From a virus: 38,893 bases of DNA. The position numbers and the translations under genes are program-made. A model generated the notes under the pieces. It saw only the letters and a program-made list of their open reading frames with translations. It did not search any database and had not been told where the DNA came from. Location of the stretch: positions 1 through 38,893 of IMG/VR virus record IMGVR_UViG_3300025818_000054; one strand, 5' to 3'. Positions 22,641 to 30,730 of the stretch are shown here, one piece after another. How positions within the stretch are numbered: position 1 is the stretch's first letter; each line of letters begins with the position of its first letter.

Positions 22641-25600
22641 CCCCGCGCCTCGAATTCGACTTCGGCGGCCAGGCGGCACTCGACCGCTTCCGCCTGCCCG
22701 ATCCGATCCACGTCTTCGAGTACCCGGACGGCACGGAGTTCCGGCATCTGGCGTTCGCCACAGTGATCACGACCAATACGGTCGGCGCTGCGCTGAACCG
22801 CTTCTGGCCGTTCGACATCGACGGCGACGCCACCAAGCCGTTCGAGCTGGACGAGGTGATGGGCACGCCGTTCGAGCGGTTCCTGCCGTACTTCACCGAC
22901 GTCACCAACCAGTACGAGGCGGCGAAAGTGAAGGGCCGGATCGCCCGCGAGGAGGCGTCGCGGCAGCTGCTGAAAAAGACCGGCTTCGGCATCGCCGGCC
23001 CAATGGCGCTCGCCTCCGGCACCGTGCTCGATCCGGTATTCATCTTGGGCTCGGCCTACGGCAAGACCGTCGCCAACCGCGGCTACCTGTTCACCACGAT
23101 GGCCGAGCGGCAGCTGATGCGGGAAGGCAAGCTGACCCACCAGCCGCTTGGCTTCATGCACATGGCGGCGGCGGACTACGTCACGGCGTTCGCGCAGGCA
23201 AACACCACGGCGACCATGCAGACGACCATGACCAGCGAGGAATACTGGTCGCAGATCGCGCTGATCGAAGCCGGCGGCATGGCGTTGCTGGCGCTGGGCG
23301 CGATCGGCGACGGCATCCGGCTAACGTCATCGAAGGTGATCAACCGCACGCGCGCCGATGCGACCGATGCGCTGGGCCGCCACCATGCGGCAGACCGTGC
23401 CGAAGTGGGCGGCGGCGGCGGTCCCCGCCGGGGCGTCGACGGGAGGTTCGCCAGCGGTCTCGCCCGGCGCTCCTCTCCGTACTCGGCGCAAGAGGCCCGC
23501 CCGCGCGACCGACGGGGCGCCTTCCACGGCCCGTCCTATGACATGGACGAGCCGCGCGGCATGTTCTCGCCGGACAGCCGGCGCTGGCGGCGGGACGGCC
23601 GTTCCCGGGGGCGGGCGCCGACGCAGCCGGGCGCCTCGCCGCAGCCCAGCCCGACCGGCGTCGACCCGACTGGCTGGGTGGGCGATCTGGTCGGGCGCTA
23701 CTCGCCGATCATGCGGACGCTGAACAGCGGCAGCCGGCTGGTGGCCGAGACGGCCGAGCAGCTGGCAGAGGCTGGCTTCTGGCTGCGCAAGAACCGCGGC
23801 GGCGTCGCGACCGCCCAGTCTGTCGAGACGCTGGCGAAGACTCACCGCATCCGCGTCGTCGAGGCGCTGAACGCCATGGACGAGACGTTTTTGTCCTACC
23901 GCCGGCAGCAGGCCGGGCGGGGGCCAAAGCGGGCCGACAGCCTGCGCTTCGCCGCCGGCGACCTCGCCGACCGGGCGACCGGGCGCACGCGCACGACCCT
24001 GACCCACCAGGAGTTCTACGAGGCGGTCACCGACACCATGTGGTCGGGCCGCCCGCACGCCATCGGCGAGGTGAACCAGGCGGCGACGGCCATGCGCCGG
24101 TTCTACGACGGCTACGCGGACGAGCTGATGCAGGCCGGCCTTGTCGCGGAGAAGCGCGCGGACTACGCGCCGACGCTGTACGACGTGGCGCAGCTGGCTG
24201 CTCGGCAAGATGAGTTTGTGACGCGGGTGCAGATGTGGCAGCGCGCCTACCTGCCAGCCGAGAAACAGTTGAGCGAGCCGGCGATCCGGCAGGCGATCCG
24301 GAACATCCTGCGCGACGAGCCGCCGCGCGCCGGCCCCGACAACATTGTCCGCAACCCGTTCCACGAGATCGACATCGGAATCCCGCGCACAGAGATCGCC
24401 GACTTCCTCGTCCGCGACGCGAGCGAGCTTGCCCGGCGCTACGGCCGGTCTGTGGCGGCCGATCTTGAGTTGCAGCGCAAGTTCGGCGACGTCGACATGA
24501 CCGGGCCGATGGACCGCATCAAGCGCGACTACGACGGGCGGATCGCCGCCGCCGCAACCCCGGAAGAAGCGGCGGCCCTGCGGGCTGCGCGTGACAGCGA
24601 CGTCGAGGATCTGGTGGCGATGCGCGACCTGATCCGCGGCACCTACCGGGTGGACCAGGACCCGCTGAGCCTGTCGTCGCGCGCTGCGCGCATCGGCATC
24701 GAGTGGTCGCACCTGGCGCTGATGGGCGGCGCCACGCTGGCGGCGATCCCTGATCTGGGCCGCATCGTCATGGTGAACGGCATGAAGGACACCTTCCAGG
24801 TCCTCAAGCTGATGCGGGCCGACATCGACGCCTTCCGCCGCGCCGGCGCCGAGGGGAAGCTGGCCGGCACGGCGCTGGAAATGGCGCTCAACAGCCGGGT
24901 CGCCTCGCTGGTCTACGGCGGCGACATGCCGCGCTACTACACGCCGTTCGAGCGGACCCTGGGGCAGGTCACCAACGGGTTTTTCGTCGCCAATCTGCTG
25001 AGCCCGTGGAACGCGATGATCAAGCAGTTCACGGGCATCGTCTCCGGCCACAAGCTGATCGAGGCGGTCCAGAAGATCGCCGACGGCACTATCGACGCGC
25101 AGGCCCGCACCTGGGCGGCGGCGGCCGGCATCGACGCGCGCAACGCCCGCAGCATCGCTCGGCAGCTGCAGCAGCACGGCGAAACGGTGCACGGCGTCCA
25201 CCTGCCAAACACCCACCTGTGGGACGACGTGGATGCCCAGCGCTTGTACCGCGCCGCGCTAGCGCGCGAGGTGGACAGCATCATTGTGACACCGTCTGCC
25301 GGCGAGCTGCCTCTGGCCGCGCACACGCCGCTCGGTCGCCTGCTATTCCTTTACAAGAAGTTCGCCATGTCGGCGGCCCAGCGGATCATGGTGGGTGGCC
25401 TGCAGCAGCGTGACGGCCGCGCCCTGATGGGCGCCTCCATGATGGTGTTTCTGGGCGGCATGGTGGCGAGCCTGCGCGACGAGATGCGCAGCAGCGGCAG
25501 CAACATACGGCACGCGGACGACAGCCTCTGGCTAACCGACTTCCTTGTCGAGGGCGTCGACCGCTCCGGCGTCACCGGCTGGCTGGCGGACGTCAACAAC

Positions 25601-25885
25601 GCGGTGGAGACCCTGAGCGGACGGACGCTGGGTGTCCGGCCGGCGCTTGGCGTGGGTGAAAGCTTCCCGCCCAGCTTCGACTACCAACTGGGAGCCGTGT
25701 CGCCGGTATTTGGTCTGGCGGCCCGCGCCACGGACACGCTGGCGGACATGATCTCGGGTGCATCGTCAGCGGAGGTCGCGCAGGGTGCAATGCGCCTCGT
25801 ACCTGGGCAGAACCTGCCTTATTGGGGGCTCGCTAACATGGCGCACACCAGCTCGCTGTTCACGGCCGTGCGAGACGCCCCGTGA
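22637..25885 (+). CDS. Internal core protein (gp16 position)
   Basis: The 1082-aa protein is at the T7 gp16 position, the largest ejected protein. Residues about 105-235 and 680-960 hold hydrophobic helices suited to a membrane channel (FGIAGPMALASGTVLDPVFI; LGRLLFLYKKFAMSAAQRIM). Between them, about residues 250-345, lies an Arg/Gly/Pro-rich low-complexity linker. No N-terminal lytic transglycosylase motif (E-S) of the T7 kind is visible, so peptidoglycan cleavage during entry would need another protein. Confidence 0.7.
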   Translation: MTPRLEFDFGGQAALDRFRLPDPIHVFEYPDGTEFRHLAFATVITTNTVGAALNRFWPFDIDGDATKPFELDEVMGTPFERFLPYFTDVTNQYEAAKVKGRIAREEASRQLLKKTGFGIAGPMALASGTVLDPVFILGSAYGKTVANRGYLFTTMAERQLMREGKLTHQPLGFMHMAAADYVTAFAQANTTATMQTTMTSEEYWSQIALIEAGGMALLALGAIGDGIRLTSSKVINRTRADATDALGRHHAADRAEVGGGGGPRRGVDGRFASGLARRSSPYSAQEARPRDRRGAFHGPSYDMDEPRGMFSPDSRRWRRDGRSRGRAPTQPGASPQPSPTGVDPTGWVGDLVGRYSPIMRTLNSGSRLVAETAEQLAEAGFWLRKNRGGVATAQSVETLAKTHRIRVVEALNAMDETFLSYRRQQAGRGPKRADSLRFAAGDLADRATGRTRTTLTHQEFYEAVTDTMWSGRPHAIGEVNQAATAMRRFYDGYADELMQAGLVAEKRADYAPTLYDVAQLAARQDEFVTRVQMWQRAYLPAEKQLSEPAIRQAIRNILRDEPPRAGPDNIVRNPFHEIDIGIPRTEIADFLVRDASELARRYGRSVAADLELQRKFGDVDMTGPMDRIKRDYDGRIAAAATPEEAAALRAARDSDVEDLVAMRDLIRGTYRVDQDPLSLSSRAARIGIEWSHLALMGGATLAAIPDLGRIVMVNGMKDTFQVLKLMRADIDAFRRAGAEGKLAGTALEMALNSRVASLVYGGDMPRYYTPFERTLGQVTNGFFVANLLSPWNAMIKQFTGIVSGHKLIEAVQKIADGTIDAQARTWAAAAGIDARNARSIARQLQQHGETVHGVHLPNTHLWDDVDAQRLYRAALAREVDSIIVTPSAGELPLAAHTPLGRLLFLYKKFAMSAAQRIMVGGLQQRDGRALMGASMMVFLGGMVASLRDEMRSSGSNIRHADDSLWLTDFLVEGVDRSGVTGWLADVNNAVETLSGRTLGVRPALGVGESFPPSFDYQLGAVSPVFGLAARATDTLADMISGASSAEVAQGAMRLVPGQNLPYWGLANMAHTSSLFTAVRDAP

Positions 25886-27522
25886 CCGTCTCGACCGAGA
25901 GCACCGGCCGTGTCGAGTACGCCGGCAACGGCGCGACCCTGGTGTTCGCCTACGCCTTTAAGATTTTTGCCGACGCCGACCTGGTGGTGACGCTGGTGTC
26001 GACGGCCGGCACCGGCACGGTGCAAGTGCTGGGGTCCGACTACACCGTGTCTGGCGCCGGCAATGCCGGCGGCGGCAACGTGACGATGGCGGTGGCGCCG
26101 GCCAGCGGGGCGACCCTGGTGATCGAGCGCCAGCTGGACGCGACTCAGGAGACCGACTGGACCGACACCGATTCGTTCCAGCCGTCGACCGTCGAGGACG
26201 CCGTCGACAAGCTGACCATGCTGGTGCAGGAAGACCGGCGCGACACGACGCGCTCGATGCGGCTGCCGACAACGGCGGTGGGCGACGTTTCGGTCGAGCT
26301 GCCGAACCCGGAGGCCAGCAAGTACCTCGCATGGAACGCTGACGCCGACGCCATCATCAACGCGGCCGGCTCGGCCGGCAGCGACGACGTGCCGGTGTCC
26401 ACCTTCATGGCAACGGTGCTGGACGACGAGACCGCGGCGGCGGCGCGGACCACCCTCGGGATCGTGCCGGTGTCCACTTTTATGGCGACGGTGCTGGACG
26501 ACGAGACTGCGGCGGCGGCGCGGACCACTCTCGGGCTGGCGATCGGCAGCGACGTGCAGGCCTACCACGCCAACTTGGCTGCGCTCGCGGGTCTGACGCT
26601 GGCCGCCGACAAGCTGACCTACGCGACCGGGGCGGGCGCCCTGGAGCTGGCCGACCTGACTGCGGCCGGGCGGGCGCTGCTAGACGACGCGAGCGGCACG
26701 GTGCAGCGCGGCACGCTCGGCCTGCAAAACGGCGGCGAGCTGACCATGGCTTCCGGCGCGATCACTCCGACCGCGCTTTCCCACACGGTCGACACCGAGG
26801 GTGACGCGGTCTCCGACGACCTCGACACGATCACCGCGACCAATGCCGCTGCCGGCGACATTATCACGCTGCGGGCGGTCAGCGACGCGCGCTACGTTTA
26901 CCTGACGACGGCCGGCAACATCGGCTGCCCGGCGCTGCTCCGGGAAGAAGTGCCGCTGCGGCTGCTGTGGGACGGGACAAAGTGGTGGCCGGTCGACTCA
27001 TGCGTCCTGATCGACGACCTGACCGCGTCGAACAGCGCCAGCCTGTCGTTCACCAAGGGCATCGGCAGTTCTGCCTTCTACTGCTACGACTTCCATCTGG
27101 AGTACGTTCGGCCGGTCAGCACGAGCTTTCTAGGCTTCAACATCTCGGTCGACGCGGGCGCCAACTGGCGCAACACCTCCGGCGACTACTACCGGGCCAC
27201 GATCGGGCGCGACTCCGCCGGCAACGTCATCGGCAGCGGCAGCAAGACGGAGACATTCGTCTCGGTTCACCCCTACGACCTGCCGACGACCACCGGCGTG
27301 TCCGGCGTGCTGCGGCTGCACGACCCTTTTGGCACGTCGTTGCAGCTTTTCGACTGGCTGCTGGCCGTCGCGGCGGACAACACCGGCGCCGAACTGGTCC
27401 ACATCAGCGGCTCGGCGCAGTACCGCGGCACGTCGGAGGCGATCACCGGCGTCCGGTTCAAGATGAACAGCGGCAACGTCACCGCGGGCCGCATCTACTG
27501 CTATGGGCGGAGGAAGCCGTGA
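25882..27522 (+). CDS. Tail fibre, T7 gp17-like N-terminus
   Basis: The 546-aa protein opens EYAGNGATLVFAYAFKIFAD and continues ...LVVTLVS...LGSDYTVSG...GGGNVTM, the nozzle-binding domain of podovirus fibres. A 25-residue perfect-frame tandem repeat follows (residues 170-219), then a beta-rich shaft and a C-terminal receptor-binding part (WNADADAII to ITGVRFKMNSGNVTAGRIYC). The GTG start overlaps the previous stop. Confidence 0.85.
   Translation: MTVSTESTGRVEYAGNGATLVFAYAFKIFADADLVVTLVSTAGTGTVQVLGSDYTVSGAGNAGGGNVTMAVAPASGATLVIERQLDATQETDWTDTDSFQPSTVEDAVDKLTMLVQEDRRDTTRSMRLPTTAVGDVSVELPNPEASKYLAWNADADAIINAAGSAGSDDVPVSTFMATVLDDETAAAARTTLGIVPVSTFMATVLDDETAAAARTTLGLAIGSDVQAYHANLAALAGLTLAADKLTYATGAGALELADLTAAGRALLDDASGTVQRGTLGLQNGGELTMASGAITPTALSHTVDTEGDAVSDDLDTITATNAAAGDIITLRAVSDARYVYLTTAGNIGCPALLREEVPLRLLWDGTKWWPVDSCVLIDDLTASNSASLSFTKGIGSSAFYCYDFHLEYVRPVSTSFLGFNISVDAGANWRNTSGDYYRATIGRDSAGNVIGSGSKTETFVSVHPYDLPTTTGVSGVLRLHDPFGTSLQLFDWLLAVAADNTGAELVHISGSAQYRGTSEAITGVRFKMNSGNVTAGRIYCYGRRKP
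26389..26538 (+). repeat. 75-bp tandem duplication in the tail fibre
   Basis: Two adjacent 75-base units (26389-26463, 26464-26538) encode VPVSTFMATVLDDETAAAAR followed by TTLGI or TTLGL. The copies differ only at a few third positions plus the last codon, so the duplication is recent and the reading frame was kept. Confidence 0.85.
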
Positions 27523-27863
27523 CCTACACCGCCGACGACGTAGGCGACGATCCCGGCCGGCCGCTAACTCGTGCCGAGCGCGAGACGAAAGCGGCCGAAT
27601 GGAACGCCGCGGAAGCGGCGGAGGCGGTTCGCCGCGCCGCCGAAGCCGCCGTGCGCTACCGGCGCCAGCGGGCGCTCGCCTACCGCGACGAGATGGGCGC
27701 CGAGCCCGGCAACTTCCTCAACACCATCGGCGACGTGCTTGACGAACTGCTGGGCTGGGTCGCCGCCGAGAAGGCCGCCGATCGGCTCGCCACGACCGAG
27801 GCCGTCGACGCCTTGCTTGCCAAGCGCGCGGACATCAAGCGGCGCTTTCCCAAGCCGGAGTGA
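27519..27863 (+). CDS. Hypothetical protein, 114 aa
   Basis: A GTG start with GGAGG five bases upstream, overlapping the fibre stop. An Ala/Arg/Glu-rich helix (residues about 18-52) precedes DEMGAEPGNFLNTIGDVLDE and LLGWVAAEKAADRLAT. The position after the fibre suggests a fibre chaperone or a lysis-cassette protein; neither can be supported further. Confidence 0.6.
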   Translation: MTYTADDVGDDPGRPLTRAERETKAAEWNAAEAAEAVRRAAEAAVRYRRQRALAYRDEMGAEPGNFLNTIGDVLDELLGWVAAEKAADRLATTEAVDALLAKRADIKRRFPKPE

Positions 27864-27866
27864 GCC

Positions 27867-28289
27867 ATGCAGGTCATCACCAACGCCGACCTGGAGATCG
27901 CCGCCCGCACCGTGTGGGGCGAGGCGCGCGGCGAACCGCAGGCCGCCCGCGTCGCTGTCGCCTGGGTGATCCGCAACCGCGTCGAGGCCGAGTTGGGCCA
28001 GTTCAAAAACGACATCTCGGCCGCCGACGTGTGCCTTCGTCCGTGGCAGTTCTCCTGCTGGAACGAGAACGATCCCAACCGGGTGAGGCTCCAGGAGGTC
28101 AAGTGGACCGACTCCGGCCTGCTCGGCTGCCTGGCCGCCGTCGCCACCGCCTTTTCGGCCACGAAGGACGCCGATCCCACCCAGGGAGCGAAGCACTACC
28201 ACGCCGCCGGCATTAACCCGCGCTGGGCGGCCGGCAAAATCCCCTCGGCCCGGATCGGCCGGCACGTCTTTTACAACTCGGTGGAGTGA
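27867..28289 (+). CDS. SleB-type cell wall hydrolase (endolysin)
   Basis: The 140-aa protein has the Hydrolase_2 (SleB) pattern: IAARTVWGEARGEPQAARVA with the conserved glutamate in WGEARGE (residue 19), VIRNRVEAE, and later HYHAAGINPRWAAGK. It degrades peptidoglycan at the end of infection. No signal peptide is visible, so export through the adjacent holin is expected. It is the first gene of the lysis cassette. Confidence 0.85.
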   Translation: MQVITNADLEIAARTVWGEARGEPQAARVAVAWVIRNRVEAELGQFKNDISAADVCLRPWQFSCWNENDPNRVRLQEVKWTDSGLLGCLAAVATAFSATKDADPTQGAKHYHAAGINPRWAAGKIPSARIGRHVFYNSVE

Positions 28290-28292
28290 CCG

Positions 28293-28466
28293 ATGAACCG
28301 CGAAGCCATCCTGGGCGTAGTGCGCCACGTCCTGACCACCGCCGGCGGCTACCTGGCCGGTTCCGGCACGATCGCCGCCAGCGAGATTGAGGCCGCCGCT
28401 GGCGCTTTCACCGTGATGGTCGGCGTGGTCTGGTCGATCTTCGACAAGCGCACCCGGACGGCATGA
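28293..28466 (+). CDS. Putative holin (Pam3-gp28-like)
   Basis: The 57-aa protein opens MNREAILGVVRHVLTTAGGY, has two hydrophobic segments and a charged end (WSIFDKRTRTA). This is the style of the small Pam3-gp28 holin family. The position directly after the endolysin and before the spanin pair supports a holin that opens the inner membrane. Confidence 0.75.
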   Translation: MNREAILGVVRHVLTTAGGYLAGSGTIAASEIEAAAGAFTVMVGVVWSIFDKRTRTA

Positions 28467-28669
28467 TCTGGGGGGCGCTCGCCGCCGCCGCAACGGTGAT
28501 TGCGCTGGTTGCTGTCATCGCGGCGGTGACAGTGCGCGCCATCCGGATCGAGCAGCAGTCGTCGGTCTGGAAGGGCACCGCCGATGCCGCGATGCAACGC
28601 GAGCGTGACGAAGACGGCCTGCGCGCTGATCCTGACGAGCGTGCTTGCCTCCTGCGCCGGCCTGACTGA
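28463..28669 (+). CDS. Rz-like inner-membrane spanin
   Basis: The 68-aa protein has an N-terminal TM helix (residues about 4-25) and a charged periplasmic helix. It starts within the holin stop (ATGA). The lipoprotein gene at 28584 lies partly inside it in another frame, the classic Rz/Rz1 layout. It is short for an Rz, so the call rests mainly on architecture. Confidence 0.6.
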   Translation: MIWGALAAAATVIALVAVIAAVTVRAIRIEQQSSVWKGTADAAMQRERDEDGLRADPDERACLLRRPD

Positions 28670-28850
28670 CCCGCTCTGCGCGGCGATGCGGGCCTACCAC
28701 CCCTCGCTGGCTGTCATCGCCGCGACGACAGTCGAAGAGCGGGTGGGGGGTGGCGTGACCATCACCGTCCTGCATGGCGACATGCTGGAGCGTCTGGCGG
28801 AGACGCACGCCATCGCCTTCAACGGGCGCGCCTGGAGTCGGCGCCGATGA
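28584..28850 (+). CDS. Rz1-like outer-membrane lipoprotein spanin
   Basis: The 88-aa protein has a lipoprotein signal: basic start, hydrophobic core, and lipobox LASC with the acylated cysteine near residue 24. The gene begins inside the Rz-like gene in a different frame. Rz and Rz1 together fuse the inner and outer membranes in the last step of lysis, which implies a Gram-negative host. Confidence 0.65.
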   Translation: MPRCNASVTKTACALILTSVLASCAGLTDPLCAAMRAYHPSLAVIAATTVEERVGGGVTITVLHGDMLERLAETHAIAFNGRAWSRRR

Positions 28851-29458
28851 ACTTCATCGTGCGCCTGCTGCGCCCCCGCCGGCCGCCCGAAGTCACCATC
28901 GGCGGCGAGGATCGCCCCTACATGCGCCGCTGGTGGCTGATCCCGCGCAACCGGTTTGCCAACGCCTACCTGCATCACGTCCTTCGCGACGACGACGACC
29001 GGGCGCTGCACGACCACCCGTGGCTGTCGTGCTCGATCGTGCTGGCCGGCGGCTACGTCGAGGTGATGCGGCGCGCCGACGGCTGCCTGATCCGCCGCTA
29101 CCGGCGGCCTGGCGCGTTGGTGTTCCGGCGAGCGTCGACCCCGCATCGGCTGGAGCTGCCGCGCGGCGAGTTCGACGGCGTGGCCGCGCCGAGTTGGAGC
29201 CTGTTGCTCACCGGCCCCGTGCTCCGCTCTTGGGGCTTTCGATGCCGCAAGGGCTGGATTCACTGGCGCGATTTCACGGCTGGCCCGAGCGGCGAAACGG
29301 TCGGCGCCGGGTGCGATAGGCCGACGTTCAAGCTAGGCGAGCGCGGGTGGCCGCCAACAACTCCAAGCTGGAGCGCTATTGCCGGTGAATGGCGGCGGCG
29401 GCGCTGCGCCCTCAGGCTGGTGTTGGATGGCGACCTGCAGCGATGGAGCGCCCGGTGA
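28847..29458 (+). CDS. Cupin-like protein
   Basis: The 203-aa protein has a conserved cupin-like core: LHDHPWLSCSIVLAGGYVEV, later PGALVFRRASTPHRLELP, and SWGFRCRKGWIHWRDF. Histidines in HDHPW and PHRLEL could bind a metal. Such proteins recur in phage late regions without a known role. The last 50 residues (from about GCDRPTF) look unlike the core and are rich in Trp, Arg and Pro, perhaps an extension after loss of an earlier stop. Confidence 0.65.
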   Translation: MNFIVRLLRPRRPPEVTIGGEDRPYMRRWWLIPRNRFANAYLHHVLRDDDDRALHDHPWLSCSIVLAGGYVEVMRRADGCLIRRYRRPGALVFRRASTPHRLELPRGEFDGVAAPSWSLLLTGPVLRSWGFRCRKGWIHWRDFTAGPSGETVGAGCDRPTFKLGERGWPPTTPSWSAIAGEWRRRRCALRLVLDGDLQRWSAR

Positions 29459-29793
29459 GCGACGAAGAATGGGCGCGCTCCCTGCGCGAGGATTTGCGGC
29501 TGATCGTGGTGCGGCTCAACGCCGTCTCAGACCAAGTAAGCGAGCTGAACCAGCGCCAGGCCGTCACCGCCGAGCACATCCGCCACAACAACGAGGTGAC
29601 GGCGCAGCTGCGCGCCGACGTCGAGCGTCTGCGCTCGACGGTGAGCACCTGGTCAGTCACGGTCGGCAACGGCCGGGTGGCGATGCAGGTGCTGTTCAAG
29701 GCCGCGTTCGTGGTGTGCGCCGTCGTCGCTGCGATCTGGAGCGTGCTCCAGTGGGCCGGCTTCCGGCTTCACATGCCGTGGCCGGGCCACTGA
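29455..29793 (+). CDS. XhlA-like coiled-coil membrane protein
   Basis: 112 aa from GTG 29455 (overlapping the cupin stop; ATG 29443 is possible). An N-terminal coiled coil (about residues 8-60) is followed by one C-terminal TM helix (VLFKAAFVVCAVVAAIWSVL). This is the layout of XhlA-type lysis proteins. It is the last late gene; only 17 bases separate it from the convergent HTH gene, and no terminator is visible there. Confidence 0.6.
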   Translation: MSDEEWARSLREDLRLIVVRLNAVSDQVSELNQRQAVTAEHIRHNNEVTAQLRADVERLRSTVSTWSVTVGNGRVAMQVLFKAAFVVCAVVAAIWSVLQWAGFRLHMPWPGH

Positions 29794-29810
29794 GCGGCCT
29801 CAGAACTGCA

Positions 29811-30536
29811 TCATTCTTTTGGGATCATTCCAAGCACGGTGTCGGCGATGCTTCGCAGGGGGCCCGCCGAGCCGTCCCGCCCTTTGCCGCGTCCGTTGTA
29901 CTTCGCGGTCGCCGTGCTTTTGGCCGGGCGGTTCAGGTGGGGCGGCACCTCGTAGGTGCGGGGCTTGGCTTCCGACGGCGGCTGCAACGGCTTCTCGGGC
30001 CAGGCGCCCAGGAACGCGACGCCACAGGCGGCGTAGCCCGGCGGGCAGACAGTGATCGGGACGTCGCCGATGATCCGCTGGGGCTTGGTCGCGGCCTGCG
30101 CCTTGGGGATCTGCTTCTTCTTGCGGCGCTTGCGCGGCGCGTGAGTGCCCGGCGGCAGCCGGGCGGTGTGGACAGGCCACGGCTCCGGAAACAGCGGATG
30201 GCCTTCGAGGTACAGCCGCTCGGCCATGCGGGCGACGCGCCGCGGGTCGCACCGCAGGCGCTGCCCAACGCCTGTGATTGAAAGCCCGGCATCGCGCGCC
30301 AGGGCAAGGTCTTCTGGCGTCAGCGGATCGGACGGCCTGACGCCGGGCGAGGTCTTGTACTTTAGTGTGACGAAGCGCACGTCGCCGCGCGTTCGGGCCT
30401 CGCTGATTATGTTGCCGACCGTCTTCTTGGTGACGCCGAGGATCGGCGCGATGGCCGACAGCGGCAGGCCGTCGGCGACGCCCTGGAGAATCGTCTGCAA
30501 CCGGGCCTCGCGCGCTTCTGGTCCGTGGTTCTTCAC
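29811..30536 (-). CDS. HTH DNA-binding protein next to attP
   Basis: 241 aa from GTG 30536, preceded by GGAG at seven bases; ATG 30587 is the alternative start. It has two HTH-like segments: QTILQGVADGLPLSAIAPIL, then GVTKKTVGNIISEA; and DLALARDAGLSITGVGQRLR, then RVARMAERL. A very basic stretch (APRKRRKKKQIPKAQA) suits DNA or RNA binding; the C-terminus is proline-rich. It lies beyond attP from the early operon, so in a prophage it would follow the host tRNA-Gly gene in the same direction. The target is unknown. Confidence 0.7.
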   Translation of the reverse strand: MKNHGPEAREARLQTILQGVADGLPLSAIAPILGVTKKTVGNIISEARTRGDVRFVTLKYKTSPGVRPSDPLTPEDLALARDAGLSITGVGQRLRCDPRRVARMAERLYLEGHPLFPEPWPVHTARLPPGTHAPRKRRKKKQIPKAQAATKPQRIIGDVPITVCPPGYAACGVAFLGAWPEKPLQPPSEAKPRTYEVPPHLNRPAKSTATAKYNGRGKGRDGSAGPLRSIADTVLGMIPKE

Positions 30537-30568
30537 CGGGCTGCTCCGGACTGTGCCAAAAACTTGCC

Positions 30569-30582
30569 GTGCTATTTTGCAG
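30569..30582. promoter_or_regulatory. Degenerate operator-like site
   Basis: GTGCTATTTTGCAG matches the complement of the O1 core at 11 of 14 positions, with one perfect half-site. It lies about 33 bases upstream of the HTH gene's GTG start. A weak repressor site is possible. Confidence 0.3.
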
Positions 30583-30682
30583 GACATTGACGGAAAAGAC
30601 GAAATCGGCACACGAAAAGCGGGGATCGCCGCCGCCGCCTCTTCGCGTGGCCGCCACAAGTCATTGATTTCGTGGGAACTTC

Positions 30683-30730
30683 TGGAGCGGGCGATGAGAT
30701 TCGAACTCACGACCCCAACCTTGGCAAGGT
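30683..30730 (-). other. attP core: 3' part of a tRNA-Gly(GCC) gene
   Basis: On the minus strand the 48 bases run from the anticodon stem-loop (ACCTTGCCAAGGT, anticodon GCC) through the variable loop and T arm (GAGTTCGAATCTC) to the acceptor 3' strand and an encoded CCA. The 5' half is missing. This is the usual attP form of phages that integrate in tRNA genes and restore the 3' end. A tyrosine integrase is encoded 3.4 kb away. The tRNA identity is read directly; the att role is inferred. Confidence 0.85.

Noticed and set aside
23327-25216. Long minus-strand frame of 629 codons
   Set aside because: Antisense shadow of the gp16-position gene with no recognisable motif and no ribosome-binding site.
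30683-30730. A complete phage-encoded tRNA-Gly gene
   Set aside because: The 5' half (acceptor 5' strand, D arm) is absent; bases beyond the anticodon stem do not continue a tRNA.
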